In this document: one piece after another, positions 1-8,534 of the stretch | Layout: the number at the start of each line of letters is the position of its first letter | Position numbering within the stretch: position 1 is the first letter of the stretch | Origin: Streptomyces litmocidini | Lineage (GTDB): Bacteria; Actinomycetota; Actinomycetes; Streptomycetales; Streptomycetaceae | Direction: 5' to 3' | NCBI RefSeq assembly: GCF_014649755.1 | Contig: NZ_BMTQ01000009.1 | Coordinates: 248,001-312,000, forward strand | DNA: 64,000 nucleotides | Program-made: the position numbers and the translations under genes | Notes under the pieces: model-generated | The model's database searches: none | Told to the model about the DNA's origin: nothing | The model's input: the letters and a program-made list of their open reading frames with translations, nothing else

Positions 1-1005
1 TTCACCTACGACGAGTCCCTCGTGCACACCGCCGCCCGCCTCGCCGAAGCCCTCGGCCTGCCCGGAAGCGCGCCCGACGCGGTGCTCTCCTGCCGGGACA
101 AGGCGACCACGCGGGCACGGCTGACGGCCGCCGACGTGCCGCAGCCGGCCTGCACCCCGGTCTCCACGGCGGCCGAGGCGCGCCGTGCGGCCGAGGCGAC
201 CGGCTATCCCGTGGTGGTCAAGGCCCGTGGACTCGCAGGCAGCCTCGGTGTCGTCCGGGCCGACCACGGCGACGCCGTCGAGGCGGCCTTCGATGCGGCC
301 AGCTCCGCCCACTGGCCCGGAGTGCCCCGTTACGAGGCCGACGTCCTGGTCGAGGAGTACCTCACCGGTCCCGAGATCAGCATCGACGCGGTCGTCGTCG
401 ACGGCGTGTGCACCCCGATGATCGTGGCGCGCAAGCAGACCGGCATGGACCCGTACTTCGAAGAGACCGGCCACACCGTCGACGCCGCCGACCCCCTCCT
501 CCAGGACGTCGAGCTCCTGGACCAACTGCACCGCATCCACGAGGCGCTCGGTTTCGCACACGGTGCCACGCACACCGAGTTCAAGCTCACCCCCAAGGGA
601 CCGCGCCTCGTCGAGATCAACGCGCGCCTCGGCGGCGACTTCATCCCCCTCATCGGGATGCTCGCCACCGGCACCGACCCGGCGGTCGCGGCCGCCCACG
701 TGGCGGCGGGGCTCACTCCCGACACCGCGCCGAAGGAACGGAGGACCGCGGCCATCAGGTTCCTCTACCCGGAGGCCGACTGCGAGGCGGCCGAGGTGAC
801 CGTCCGCACCGACCTCTTCGGGCCCACGGTGCACAGCGCGGTCGCGACGGCCGGCCCCGGCACCCGGCTGGCACTCCCGCCCCGGGCGTACATGAACCGG
901 TACGGCTACGTCATCGCCGTCGGCGAGGACCCCGAGCAGGTGACCGCCGACCTGGAGGCCGCGCCCACCCTGGTCGCACTGCGGTCGCGTCCCCTGACCG
1001 ACTGA
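1..1005 (+). CDS. ATP-grasp ligase, 5' end outside window
   Basis: The reading frame is open from base 1, so the gene begins upstream; a GTG at 22 is only an internal codon. The visible 334 residues are an ATP-grasp fold: the lysine segment VVVKARGLAGSLGV, the EEYL(T)GPEISID strand and the metal-binding LVEINARLGGDF motif near the C-terminus are all present. The family joins a carboxylate to an amine or thiol using ATP. Overall it resembles the stand-alone carboxylate-amine ligases related to L-amino-acid ligases and PurK. The gene stops 38 bases before mtnA on the same strand, so it may be cotranscribed with the salvage operon. Substrate unknown. Confidence 0.85.
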   Translation, partial: FTYDESLVHTAARLAEALGLPGSAPDAVLSCRDKATTRARLTAADVPQPACTPVSTAAEARRAAEATGYPVVVKARGLAGSLGVVRADHGDAVEAAFDAASSAHWPGVPRYEADVLVEEYLTGPEISIDAVVVDGVCTPMIVARKQTGMDPYFEETGHTVDAADPLLQDVELLDQLHRIHEALGFAHGATHTEFKLTPKGPRLVEINARLGGDFIPLIGMLATGTDPAVAAAHVAAGLTPDTAPKERRTAAIRFLYPEADCEAAEVTVRTDLFGPTVHSAVATAGPGTRLALPPRAYMNRYGYVIAVGEDPEQVTADLEAAPTLVALRSRPLTD

Positions 1006-1043
1006 CCGGTTCCACCTCTCAGGCCCCCAAGGAGCCACCGCCC

Positions 1044-2069
1044 GTGAGCAAGCCCTCCGACCAGCCGTCATTGCGCTGGGAAGACAACGCGATCGTCACC
1101 CTCGACCAGCGGGCGCTGCCCCACGAGAGGCGGCTGCTGCGCCTGGACACCGTGGACGACGTCGTCACCGCCATCACGACGCTCGCGGTGCGGGGCGCCC
1201 CCTCCATCGGACTCGCGGGCGCCCTGGGCGTCGCGCTCTCGGCGTACGCCCACTGCTCGCCCGACACCAGCGGCGGCGGGCGGCAGGCCGTGCGCGCCGA
1301 CGCCCGGCGACTCGCCGCCGCCCGCCCGACGGCCGTCAACCTGGCATGGGCCGTCGACCGGGCCCTCGGAAGGCTCGCCGACGGCCCGGACGCGGTCCTG
1401 GCCGAGGCCACCGCCATGATCGACGAGGACCGGGCGGTCAACCGGCAGATGGTCGCCCACGCGGTCCGGGCCGTACTGGACCGCTGCCCGCGGCGGTCCC
1501 TGCGACTCCTGACCCACTGCAACACCGGCCGGCTCGCGACCGCGGCCGTGGGCACCGCCCTCGGCACGATCCTCGCCCTCGCCGATGCCGGAAAGGTCGC
1601 CGAGGTCCTCGTCGACGAGACCCGGCCGCTCCTGCAGGGCGCCCGGCTGACGGCCTGGGAACTGGCAGAGGCCGGCGTGCCGCACCGCGTGTGTGTCGAC
1701 AGCGCGGCCGCCGCGGCCATGAGCCAGGGGCTCGTCGACTGCGTCCTCGTCGGAGCCGACCGGATCACCGCGCGCGGGGACGTGGCCAACAAGATCGGCA
1801 CCTACGGGCTGGCGATCGCCGCCGCCCACCACGGCATCCCCTTCATCGTCGTCGCCCCCGAGTCGTCGTGGGACAGGTCCCTCGTCGACGGCCGGGACAT
1901 CGTCATCGAGGAACGCGCCACGGACGAAGTGACCTCCTACGGCGAGATCCGCACCACGCCACGCGGTACACGCGCGTACAACCCCGCCTTCGACGTCACC
2001 CCGGCTTCCCTGATCACCGCGGTCGTCTCCGAGCACGGTGTCCACCACGCATCCGAGGCAAGGGCATGA
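1044..2069 (+). CDS. mtnA: S-methyl-5-thioribose-1-phosphate isomerase
   Basis: 341 aa, usual length for MtnA. It isomerises methylthioribose-1-P to methylthioribulose-1-P in the cytosolic methionine salvage pathway. Visible family marks are RGAPSIG near residue 50, the catalytic cysteine in THCNTG (Cys159) and the catalytic aspartate in GADRI (Asp239), followed by NKIGTYG. GTG at 1044 is chosen because GGAG lies 10 bases upstream and the protein then starts at the usual place; the frame itself is open farther upstream. Its TGA overlaps the ATG of mtnB, indicating translational coupling. Confidence 0.95.
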   Translation: MSKPSDQPSLRWEDNAIVTLDQRALPHERRLLRLDTVDDVVTAITTLAVRGAPSIGLAGALGVALSAYAHCSPDTSGGGRQAVRADARRLAAARPTAVNLAWAVDRALGRLADGPDAVLAEATAMIDEDRAVNRQMVAHAVRAVLDRCPRRSLRLLTHCNTGRLATAAVGTALGTILALADAGKVAEVLVDETRPLLQGARLTAWELAEAGVPHRVCVDSAAAAAMSQGLVDCVLVGADRITARGDVANKIGTYGLAIAAAHHGIPFIVVAPESSWDRSLVDGRDIVIEERATDEVTSYGEIRTTPRGTRAYNPAFDVTPASLITAVVSEHGVHHASEARA

Positions 2070-2728
2070 GCTACGCACCGTCCACCGCCGCCGGCAAGCA
2101 GACCGCCCAGCAGCTGGCCGACATCTCCCGCACCCTGTACGCGCGGGGATGGATGCCGGGCACGTCCGGCAACATCTCCATGCGGCTGCCCGACGACCCC
2201 GGCCGGGCGCTGATCACGGCGAGCGGCCGGGACAAAGGCGAACTGACCGCCCGGGACGTGGTGGAGGTCGACGCCCTCACCGGCCGGGCGTCCCCTCCCG
2301 GCCAGGACCGCCCCTCGGCGGAGACCTCCATCCACGCGGCGGTCTACCGCGTCACCGAAGCCCGCGCCGTCATCCACGTCCACTCCCCGTACGCCACCGT
2401 CGTCGCCCACCGTGCCGCTTCCCCGGACACCGTCTCCTCGGTACGGGTGGACCGCTTCGAGCTGCTCAAGGGACTGGGACTGAAGGACCCGACCGTCACG
2501 GAGCTGCCGGTCTTCCCCAACTGGCCCCAGGTCGAGCGGATCGCCGACGACGTCGCCGCCCGTCTCGCGGTCGACCGGGAAGGTCCGCCCGGCCTGCTTC
2601 TCGCCGATCACGGCATCACCACGTGGGGCGACTCGCTGGGCCAGGCGAAGAGCCGGCTCGAATGTCTCGAGTCGCTCTGCCAACTGCTCGTGCTCTCCCG
2701 GTCCGAGCTGCACGTCTCCCGTGCCTGA
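2066..2728 (+). CDS. mtnB: methylthioribulose-1-phosphate dehydratase
   Basis: 220 aa, class II aldolase/adducin fold. It dehydrates methylthioribulose-1-P to the diketo-phosphate that MtnC uses. It shows the GTSGNIS phosphate-binding segment, the glutamate of SAETSIH, the zinc ligands of VIHVHSPY and the distal zinc histidine in LADHGI. The ATG at 2066 overlaps the mtnA stop by four bases (ATGA). mtnD follows after 24 bases. Confidence 0.94.
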   Translation: MSYAPSTAAGKQTAQQLADISRTLYARGWMPGTSGNISMRLPDDPGRALITASGRDKGELTARDVVEVDALTGRASPPGQDRPSAETSIHAAVYRVTEARAVIHVHSPYATVVAHRAASPDTVSSVRVDRFELLKGLGLKDPTVTELPVFPNWPQVERIADDVAARLAVDREGPPGLLLADHGITTWGDSLGQAKSRLECLESLCQLLVLSRSELHVSRA

Positions 2729-2752
2729 AGAACCCGACGACAGGACCACACC

Positions 2753-3328
2753 ATGACCTTGCTGCAGATCATGCCGGACGACGCACCGGACACCGTGCTG
2801 CTCCGCACGCAGGACGAGGAGACCATCGCACAAGCCCTGCGCGAGAGGTCGGTCTCCTTCACCCGCTGGCCGCTGCGCGCACAGGTGACGCCGCAGACGT
2901 CGTCCGGGGAACTGCTCGACGCCTACCGGGCCGAGGTCGACGAACTGTGCGCCCAGCAAGGGCTGCGCCTCGTCGATGTCGCCCGCCTGCACCCCGAGGA
3001 GGGAGCGGAGTGGCAGCAGCGCGCGGCCAAGGCCCGGTCGGCTTTCCTCGACGAGCACCGGCACGCCGAGGACGAGGTCCGGTTCTTCGCCCAGGGCACC
3101 GGCTGCTTCTACCTGCATCTGGACGACCGCGTGTACGCCGTGGTGTGCGAGGCCGGTGACCTGCTGTCGGTCCCGGCCGGCACCCGGCACTGGTTCGACA
3201 TGGGGCCCGTACCGGACTTCTGCGCCATCCGGTTCTTCGAGAAGGAGGACGGCTGGGTGGGGGACTTCACCCAGGAGCCCGTCGCCGAAGGCTTCCCCCG
3301 CCTCGACGCGTTGCTGCGGGAGGGCTGA
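2753..3328 (+). CDS. mtnD: acireductone dioxygenase (cupin)
   Basis: 191 aa, the normal size for ARD. It oxidises acireductone to 2-oxo-4-methylthiobutyrate plus formate (iron form), or off-pathway products (nickel form). All four metal ligands are present with canonical spacing: His102-x-His104, Glu108 and His146 (HRHAEDE and GTRHW); the 38-residue gap between Glu and the last His matches the family. The metal preference cannot be read from sequence. The stop TGA shares its A with the mtnC start (TGATG). Confidence 0.94.
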   Translation: MTLLQIMPDDAPDTVLLRTQDEETIAQALRERSVSFTRWPLRAQVTPQTSSGELLDAYRAEVDELCAQQGLRLVDVARLHPEEGAEWQQRAAKARSAFLDEHRHAEDEVRFFAQGTGCFYLHLDDRVYAVVCEAGDLLSVPAGTRHWFDMGPVPDFCAIRFFEKEDGWVGDFTQEPVAEGFPRLDALLREG

Positions 3329-4110
3329 TGCCGGGCAGCCGACAGGCCCGGGTCCCCGACAACGGGCTGCGGGCCGTCGTCCTCGACATCGAGGGAACCA
3401 CCGGCTCCCTCGGCCACGTGCGTGACGTCCTCTTCCCCTACGCGCGTGAGAGGTTCGCCCCCTGGCTCGCCGCACACCGCGGCACCGCACCCTGGCGGCA
3501 GATCCTCGACGCGGTCACCGCCCACACCGGGACGGCCCACGACGAGGCGAGTGCCCTGGCGCTCCTGGAGCAATGGGCCGACGCCGACGTGAAGGCGGCG
3601 CCGCTGAAGACGCTGCAGGGACTGATCTGGGCCGACGGCTACGCGGCGGGCGAGTTGTGCGGTCACGTGTACCCGGACGTGCCGCCCGCACTGCGGCACT
3701 GGAAGTCGCGGGGCACAGGCCGCTTCGTCTATTCCTCGGGCTCCGTGGCCGCCCAGCGGGACTGGTTCGGCCACACCGCCCACGGCGACCTGCGCCCGCT
3801 GCTCGACGGTTACTTCGACCTGACGACAACCGGCCCCAAGGCGGACCCCGACTCCTACCGTGCGATCGCGGCGGATCTGGGGCACGCACCTGCCGACCTG
3901 CTGTTCGTCAGCGACGTCGGTGCCGAGCTCGACGCCGCGGCCGCGGCCGGCTGGCGGACGGCCGCTGTGCGCCGCCCCGGCGACGAACGCGCGGCAGTGA
4001 CCGGCCACGAGGCCGTGGCCTCTCTCACCCCACTCGTTTCCCGGCCCGGCCCGGGTGGACCGGCGGCGCCGGTCGACACGCACACGCAGGAGCATCCGAA
4101 CGATGAGTGA
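3328..4110 (+). CDS. mtnC: enolase-phosphatase E1
   Basis: 260 aa, HAD-family bifunctional enzyme that enolises and dephosphorylates the MtnB product to acireductone. The HAD motif I is the MtnC-type LDIEGTTGS (Asp20, Glu22) rather than DxDxT. Motif II is in YSSGSVAAQ, the lysine in GPKADP and motif III in LFVSDVGAE. The start is fixed by the TGATG overlap with mtnD. The end overlaps mtnP by 8 bases, completing a chain of coupled genes. Confidence 0.94.
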   Translation: MPGSRQARVPDNGLRAVVLDIEGTTGSLGHVRDVLFPYARERFAPWLAAHRGTAPWRQILDAVTAHTGTAHDEASALALLEQWADADVKAAPLKTLQGLIWADGYAAGELCGHVYPDVPPALRHWKSRGTGRFVYSSGSVAAQRDWFGHTAHGDLRPLLDGYFDLTTTGPKADPDSYRAIAADLGHAPADLLFVSDVGAELDAAAAAGWRTAAVRRPGDERAAVTGHEAVASLTPLVSRPGPGGPAAPVDTHTQEHPNDE

Positions 4111-4924
4111 TCCGTCCGACACGGCGCCGAAGGCCGACTTCGCGGTCATCGGCGGCAGCGGCTTCTACGAACTCCTGGAGTCGGTCCAGCGCGTCGAGGT
4201 CACCACCCCCTACGGCGCACCCTCCGACGCGGTGTCCATCGGCACCGTGGGCGACCGCAGAGTGGCCTTCCTGCCCCGGCACGGCAGCCACCACGAGCTC
4301 CCCCCGCACCGCATCAACTACCGCGCCAACATGTGGGCACTGCGCTCGTTGGGAGTGAGGCAGGTCCTCGCGCCCTGCGCCGTCGGCTCGCTGCGCGCCT
4401 CCCTCGGCCCCGGAAGCGTCGTCATCCCCGATCAGCTCGTCGACCGGACCGCCGGCCGCGTCCAGACGTACTACGAGCACGGCGCCGTCCACGTGTCGTT
4501 CGCCGATCCGTACTGCGCGGCGGGCCGCGCGGCCGCGCTCAAGGCCGCGGGGGAGGCGGGTGCCGACGTCCACGACGGGGGAGTGATGGTGGTCGTCGAA
4601 GGGCCCCGGTTCTCCACCCGGGCCGAGTCCCAGGGGTACGCCGCGGCAGGCTGGTCCCTGATCAACATGACCGGGCACCCCGAAGCCGTACTCGCCCGTG
4701 AACTCGCCCTCTGCTACACCTCCATGGCCCTGGTCACCGACTACGACGCCGGTGTGGAGCACGGAGAGGGCGTCTCGCAGGACGAGGTGTTCCGCGTGTT
4801 CGCGGCGAACGTGGAACGCCTGAAGAGCCTGGTCCTGAAGACCGTCCACGCCCTGGACCGCGAGCGGACGTGCGCGTGCGCGACGACGCTGGACGGGATG
4901 GAGCTGCCGTTCGAGCTCCCCTGA
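4103..4924 (+). CDS. mtnP: S-methyl-5'-thioadenosine phosphorylase
   Basis: 273 aa, purine nucleoside phosphorylase family. It splits methylthioadenosine with phosphate into adenine and methylthioribose-1-P, feeding MtnA. Motifs are GGSGFYE at the N-terminus, PRHG, PHRINYRANMWAL, EGPRFSTRAE and INMTGHPEA. The late LVTDYDAG carries the aspartate expected for 6-aminopurine specificity. ATG 4103 is preferred over upstream in-frame codons because it gives the normal N-terminus. It is the last gene of the operon, before a strong palindrome. Confidence 0.93.
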   Translation: MSDPSDTAPKADFAVIGGSGFYELLESVQRVEVTTPYGAPSDAVSIGTVGDRRVAFLPRHGSHHELPPHRINYRANMWALRSLGVRQVLAPCAVGSLRASLGPGSVVIPDQLVDRTAGRVQTYYEHGAVHVSFADPYCAAGRAAALKAAGEAGADVHDGGVMVVVEGPRFSTRAESQGYAAAGWSLINMTGHPEAVLARELALCYTSMALVTDYDAGVEHGEGVSQDEVFRVFAANVERLKSLVLKTVHALDRERTCACATTLDGMELPFELP

Positions 4925-4996
4925 TACGACTGGTACTGATACGACTGGTACGACGGCCGGTACGGGCCGGATCCGCGCCGGTCAGGAACACGCAGG

Positions 4997-5028
4997 CTGA
5001 TGCCGGTCACCGCGGTGACCGGCATCAG
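4997..5028. terminator. bidirectional terminator-like palindrome
   Basis: A perfect 32-bp palindrome: two 16-base arms with no spacer (arm CTGATGCCGGTCACCG). It lies between mtnP (+) and the convergent acetyltransferase gene (-), ending one base before the latter's stop codon. There is no T tract, which is usual for high-GC actinobacterial terminators. Just upstream (about 4922-4953) a short direct repeat TGATACGACTGGTAC occurs twice. Confidence 0.75.
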
Positions 5029-5544
5029 TCATCCGACCACCGGGCTGCGGCGCTCCACGAGCAGGACGTCGCGCCAGACCCCGTGGTGGCGGGCCACGCG
5101 CTCCCGCCGGCCCAGCACGCGGAACCCCACGGCCTCGTGCAGAGCCAGGCTCGCCGCGTTCTCGGGGAAGACGCCCGCCTGGATCGTCCAGATCCCCGCC
5201 TTCTCCGTGGAGACGACCAGTGCCTCCAGAAGCGCTCGCCCCACGCCGGTTCCGCGCGCCGTGGGACAGACGTACACGGAATGCTCGACGACCCCCGCGT
5301 ACGCGGGCCGGGTCGAGACGGGCGACACCGCCGTCCAGCCGACCACCCGCCCCCGCCGCTCCAGCGCCACGAACCGGTGCGCCACCAGCTTGGCGGTGTC
5401 GAACGCGCTCCACGGCGGCGCGGTGGTCTCGAACGTGGCGTTGCCCTCGTCGATGCCTTGCCGGTAGATCGCCAGGACGGCCGGCGCGTGGTCGTCGGTC
5501 ATCGGGACCAGGGTGATGTCCGAGCGCGGGGATGTGGTGGTCAT
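5029..5544 (-). CDS. GNAT N-acetyltransferase, ArsN/phosphinothricin-acetyltransferase type
   Basis: 171 aa GNAT enzyme. It has the substrate-side IYRQGIDEGNATFET segment typical of the phosphinothricin/arsinothricin acetyltransferase branch, the acetyl-CoA loop RGTGVGRALL and the late ENAASLALHEAVGFR helix. Members use acetyl-CoA to acetylate the amino group of toxic glutamate analogues. The ATG at 5544 gives the standard N-terminus. The gene lies downstream of the arsP-type permease on the same strand, separated by a likely terminator. A close paralogue sits at 8022-8534. Because the ArsR/ArsI context surrounds it, an ArsN role is inferred; plain phosphinothricin-type acetylation is the alternative. 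Confidence 0.85.
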   Translation of the reverse strand: MTTTSPRSDITLVPMTDDHAPAVLAIYRQGIDEGNATFETTAPPWSAFDTAKLVAHRFVALERRGRVVGWTAVSPVSTRPAYAGVVEHSVYVCPTARGTGVGRALLEALVVSTEKAGIWTIQAGVFPENAASLALHEAVGFRVLGRRERVARHHGVWRDVLLVERRSPVVG

Positions 5545-5611
5545 GCGTGCTCCTTGTCCCCGTGCGCTCCCGCGGACGGGGTGCGCACGGTGTTCGTCAG
5601 CGGGTACGGCG

Positions 5612-5647
5612 ACGCTCCCGCGGCGCCGGGGGTCGCCGCAGGAGCGT
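5612..5647 (-). terminator. stem-loop after the permease gene
   Basis: 14-bp arms (ACGCTCCCGCGGCG and its complement with one mismatch) around an 8-base loop, 28 bases past the permease stop on the minus strand. Likely intrinsic terminator without a U-run. Confidence 0.6.
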
Positions 5648-5674
5648 GGGTGGGGGGTGGGGAGGAGCACCGGG

Positions 5675-6796
5675 TCAGAGCAGGGGCAGCGTGACGAGAC
5701 CGATGCCCACGCTGCCGATGAGGCCCACGCCGAGGTAGAAGGCGAACACCTTCGTCTTGACGACGCTCTTGACGGCCACCATGGCGGGAATCGTCGTGAT
5801 GGCACCGCCGAGGAGGAAGGTGACGCCCGCCGCCGCGACCATGCCCTGGTCCAGGAGACCCTCGACGACGGGGATGGCACCGACGCCATTGAGGTAGAGC
5901 GGGACGCTGATGAGCCCGGCGATCAGGACGGAGAGGACGCCGTCCGTGCCGAGGATGCCCGAGACGACATCGGTGGGTACGTAGCGGACGATCAGGGCCT
6001 CGAGGACGATGGCCAGGAGCAGCCACTTGCCCAGGATCAGGGAGTCGCTGACGATCTCCTTGAGGATCGCGCCGGCGCGGAGGTTCTTGATGTCGCGCCG
6101 CACGAGTACGCGCCACGGGGTGCCGTCGTCGTCCGCGTCGTTCCGCGCGGCGGCGGAGCAGCCGCCGGCCGCGGGCTCGGCCGCCTGGGTGGAACCACCA
6201 CAGCCCCCCGCAGGGCCGCTGTCGCTCCCGCTGCCGCCTCCGACGGTCACGGTCTCGGGCACGGTCGCCTTCGCGGTCGAGCAGGCCGGCTCGGGCACGG
6301 CCACCGTCTCCTGCGAACAGCTCTTCGCGGGCGCCTTCTCCTCCGTCGAGTCGAGCAGCGGATCGGCGAACCGGCCGCGCCGCTCCAGTGCCAGGACGAG
6401 GAGACCCGCGCCGAAGCTCAGCACCAGGGCGCCGATGAGGCGGGCGGTGGCGATGGGGAGTCCGAGCTGGGCGGCGGAGAGCGCGTAGATCTCCGGGTCC
6501 ATGGACGGGGAGGCGATCCAGAACGACATCACCGCCGAGAGCGGGACGCCGGCTATCAGGAAACGGCGGATCAGCGGGATCACGGTGAAGGAGCAGAAGG
6601 GACTGAACGCTCCGATGGCCGTGACGATGGCGATGCCGAGGACGCCCCTGCGTCCCTGGGCGAAGCTGCGGCGCGCGACCACGTCGATCGACAGACGCTG
6701 TACGGCGATGCCCAGGACGATGGCGAACAGGAACCACGGGAGATAGTGCAGCACCTCGAACAGGATGAACAGGCCAAGGGCCCGCAATTCGTCCAC
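5675..6796 (-). CDS. arsP: ArsP/DUF318 (YraQ) family permease
   Basis: 373 aa integral membrane protein with two bundles of about four hydrophobic segments each, joined by a polar cytosolic loop (roughly residues 125-215). This is the layout of DUF318 permeases such as ArsP, which export trivalent organoarsenicals. The first bundle has FSPFCSFTVIP; the second has VPLYLNGVGAIPVVEGLL. The loop contains several scattered cysteines (CSQE, PACST, GGCGGS, GGCSAAA) that could bind metalloid. GTG 6796 follows an AGAGGT ribosome site and is chosen over upstream starts, which would add a non-membrane tail. It is divergent from arsR at 7198, with operator-like sites between. Some DUF318 members have other substrates. 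Confidence 0.8.
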   Translation of the reverse strand: MDELRALGLFILFEVLHYLPWFLFAIVLGIAVQRLSIDVVARRSFAQGRRGVLGIAIVTAIGAFSPFCSFTVIPLIRRFLIAGVPLSAVMSFWIASPSMDPEIYALSAAQLGLPIATARLIGALVLSFGAGLLVLALERRGRFADPLLDSTEEKAPAKSCSQETVAVPEPACSTAKATVPETVTVGGGSGSDSGPAGGCGGSTQAAEPAAGGCSAAARNDADDDGTPWRVLVRRDIKNLRAGAILKEIVSDSLILGKWLLLAIVLEALIVRYVPTDVVSGILGTDGVLSVLIAGLISVPLYLNGVGAIPVVEGLLDQGMVAAAGVTFLLGGAITTIPAMVAVKSVVKTKVFAFYLGVGLIGSVGIGLVTLPLL

Positions 6797-6900
6797 AGGT
6801 GAACCTCTCTGAGACGGTGACACATGAGGGGAGCGGCGCCGTGAAGCGACGAACAGGAGACGTGGCGAGCCGCGTGGGGAGGCTCGATCGGCATCCCCTT

Positions 6901-6920
6901 CTATCGAATATCGATGATAG
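6901..6920. promoter_or_regulatory. operator-like AT-rich repeat upstream of the permease
   Basis: CTATC-N10-GATAG inverted repeat containing ATCGAATATCGATGAT, unusually AT-rich for the region and about 105 bases upstream of the permease start. The core resembles the site at 7175-7194 (both contain ATCGAATA followed by ATCGATGA). Probable ArsR box for the permease promoter. Confidence 0.55.
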
Positions 6921-7174
6921 ACGATTAAAGGGAAGAGGGGCAATGGGAATCGGGGGGACCCACGTCGTGCTGAAGGGAGCCGCCCCGCCTCTTCGGTGGC
7001 GGCTGCCCGGAAACGGAGCTTGTTTCCCGGGTCGTGCTGGTGCGGATGCCCTCTGTGCGGCGTCTGTGCCGCCACCCTTGTCGGCGGTCCCGCTCGCATG
7101 TGGGGCGCCGACGGGGTCGTACGGGCCCTCCGTGGCGGTCCTCCGCGCGGGGCGAACCTTGCCGTCGCGGGTGG

Positions 7175-7194
7175 TCATCGAATAACATCGATGA
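7175..7194. promoter_or_regulatory. ArsR-type operator just before arsR
   Basis: Perfect 7-bp inverted repeat TCATCGA-N6-TCGATGA ending three bases before the arsR ATG. Its half-site length and spacing fit SmtB/ArsR-family operators. Binding here would block translation start or promoter clearance, so autoregulation is inferred. Confidence 0.65.
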
Positions 7195-7197
7195 ATC

Positions 7198-7527
7198 ATG
7201 AGCGGTACGATGAATGCCCAGCTGATCGATCGGACCACGGCCGAGTCCTATGCGACCTGGTTCAAGGCCCTTTCCGATCCCACCCGCGTGCAGATCCTCA
7301 ATCTTCTCGCCCTGGCGACCGGGCCGATGAGCGTCGGAGAGATCGTGGACCGGATGGGCGTCGGACAGTCGACGGTGTCCCACCACCTGAAGCTGCTCGC
7401 CGACGTGCGATTCGTCCTGCGCGAGCGCCAGGGGACCTCGATGCTCTACTCCATCAACGTCGCCTGCGTGGCCTGCTTCCCCAGTGCGGCCGACGCCGTC
7501 ATGGGCCGCCCCGCGGCCTCGGCGTGA
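7198..7527 (+). CDS. arsR: ArsR-family repressor (first of tandem pair)
   Basis: 109 aa winged-helix repressor of the ArsR/SmtB family. The recognition helix is VGQSTVSHHLKLL, preceded by FKALSDPTRVQIL. It lacks the CVC pair of classical ArsR; its cysteines are C-terminal (ACVACF), an inducer site location seen in some ArsR proteins, including ones responding to trivalent organoarsenicals. ATG 7198 is directly behind a perfect inverted repeat. Its stop TGA overlaps a GTG of the following arsR gene, and the divergent permease is the likely target. Confidence 0.88.
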   Translation: MSGTMNAQLIDRTTAESYATWFKALSDPTRVQILNLLALATGPMSVGEIVDRMGVGQSTVSHHLKLLADVRFVLRERQGTSMLYSINVACVACFPSAADAVMGRPAASA

Positions 7528-7538
7528 GGACCGGTCCC

Positions 7539-7934
7539 TTGACCAAGTCGACCCCGCACATGTCCGGTGCGAGCGCCACGGCCTGCTGCCCGCCCCTCGT
7601 GACCGCCGCGCTGTCCGAAGGGGACGCCGAGATCATGGCGGCGATGTTCAAGGCGCTGGCCGACCCCGTCCGGCTCCGCCTCCTGTCCAGAGTGGCATCG
7701 CACCCCAACGGCGAGGCGTGCGTCTGCGACATAGCCGACGTGGGCGTCTCCCAGCCCACGGTCAGCCACCATCTGAAGAAGCTCCGGGAAGCGGGCCTGC
7801 TCACCTCCGAGCGGCGCGGCACCTGGGTGTACTACCGTCCCGCGCCCGGCGTCCTGGCCTCGCTGGGCGCGTTTCTCGCCGACGCCGAGAAGGCCGGCGA
7901 GGAGGACCTCTCTCTGGCGGCCCGGAACTCCTGA
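7539..7934 (+). CDS. arsR: ArsR-family repressor (second of tandem pair)
   Basis: About 131 aa ArsR/SmtB protein. It has CC near the N-terminus (ATACCPPL), then ALADPVRLRLL, the metalloid-site pair EACVCDI and the helix VSQPTVSHHLKKL. The N-terminal CC plus a CxC before the DNA helix matches As(III)-sensing types described from Corynebacterium and E. coli. The start is uncertain: TTG 7539 has GAGGA eight bases upstream and is preferred. GTG 7524 overlaps the stop of the first arsR, and ATG 7560 lacks a ribosome site. It is very similar to the repressor at 8640-9002. Confidence 0.85.
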   Translation: MTKSTPHMSGASATACCPPLVTAALSEGDAEIMAAMFKALADPVRLRLLSRVASHPNGEACVCDIADVGVSQPTVSHHLKKLREAGLLTSERRGTWVYYRPAPGVLASLGAFLADAEKAGEEDLSLAARNS

Positions 7935-8021
7935 CGTTCGGCGTCGCCGCTCCCGGACCCGGGGCCGCGACGTCGATTCCGCCGTGGTCCGCCCGTCCGC
8001 ACCCGTCCGTGCTCGACGGGG

Positions 8022-8534
8022 TCAGCCGATGTGCGGGCTGCGCCGCTCCACGAGGACGGTGTCGCGCCAGACCCCGTGGTGACGGCCGATGCGCTCACGC
8101 GTGCCGATGACCCGGAAGCCCGCACGGGCGTGGACGGCGAGGCTGGCGGAGTTCTCGGGGAAGACGCCGGACTGGATGGTCCAGATCCCGGCCGCCTCGG
8201 TGGAGTCGACGAGCGCCTTCAGCAGCGCCGACGCGACGCCCCGTCCCCGCGCGTCGGGGTGTACGTACACGGAGTGCTCGACGACGCCGGCGTACGCGCA
8301 CCGGTCGGAGACCCTCGTGACGGCCACCCACCCGAGCACCCGGCCGGCCTCGTCGAGCGCGGCGAATCGGTGCTCCGGCAGCTTGGCCCCGTCGAACTGC
8401 TCCCACGTCGGGGCGACGGTCTCGAAGGTGGCGTTGCCCTCGTCGATCCCGGCCTGGTAGATCGTGACGACCTCGTCGGCGTGGTCGGCCGTGAGGGGGA
8501 CGACGGTGACGGTGCGGGTGGCTGATCCGGTCAT
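8022..8534 (-). CDS. GNAT N-acetyltransferase, ArsN/phosphinothricin type (paralogue)
   Basis: 170 aa, collinear with the enzyme at 5029-5544 over its whole length: shared IY-x-GIDEGNATFET, AYAGVVEHSVYV, the acetyl-CoA loop RGRGVASALL, the AGIWTIQSGVFPEN stretch and the ending LVERRSP. The same inferred activity applies, acetyl-CoA-dependent N-acetylation of glutamate-analogue toxins such as arsinothricin or phosphinothricin. It is convergent with the second arsR and lies downstream of the third arsR on the same strand, 105 bases from it, so it may be cotranscribed with and repressed by that regulator. Confidence 0.85.
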   Translation of the reverse strand: MTGSATRTVTVVPLTADHADEVVTIYQAGIDEGNATFETVAPTWEQFDGAKLPEHRFAALDEAGRVLGWVAVTRVSDRCAYAGVVEHSVYVHPDARGRGVASALLKALVDSTEAAGIWTIQSGVFPENSASLAVHARAGFRVIGTRERIGRHHGVWRDTVLVERRSPHIG

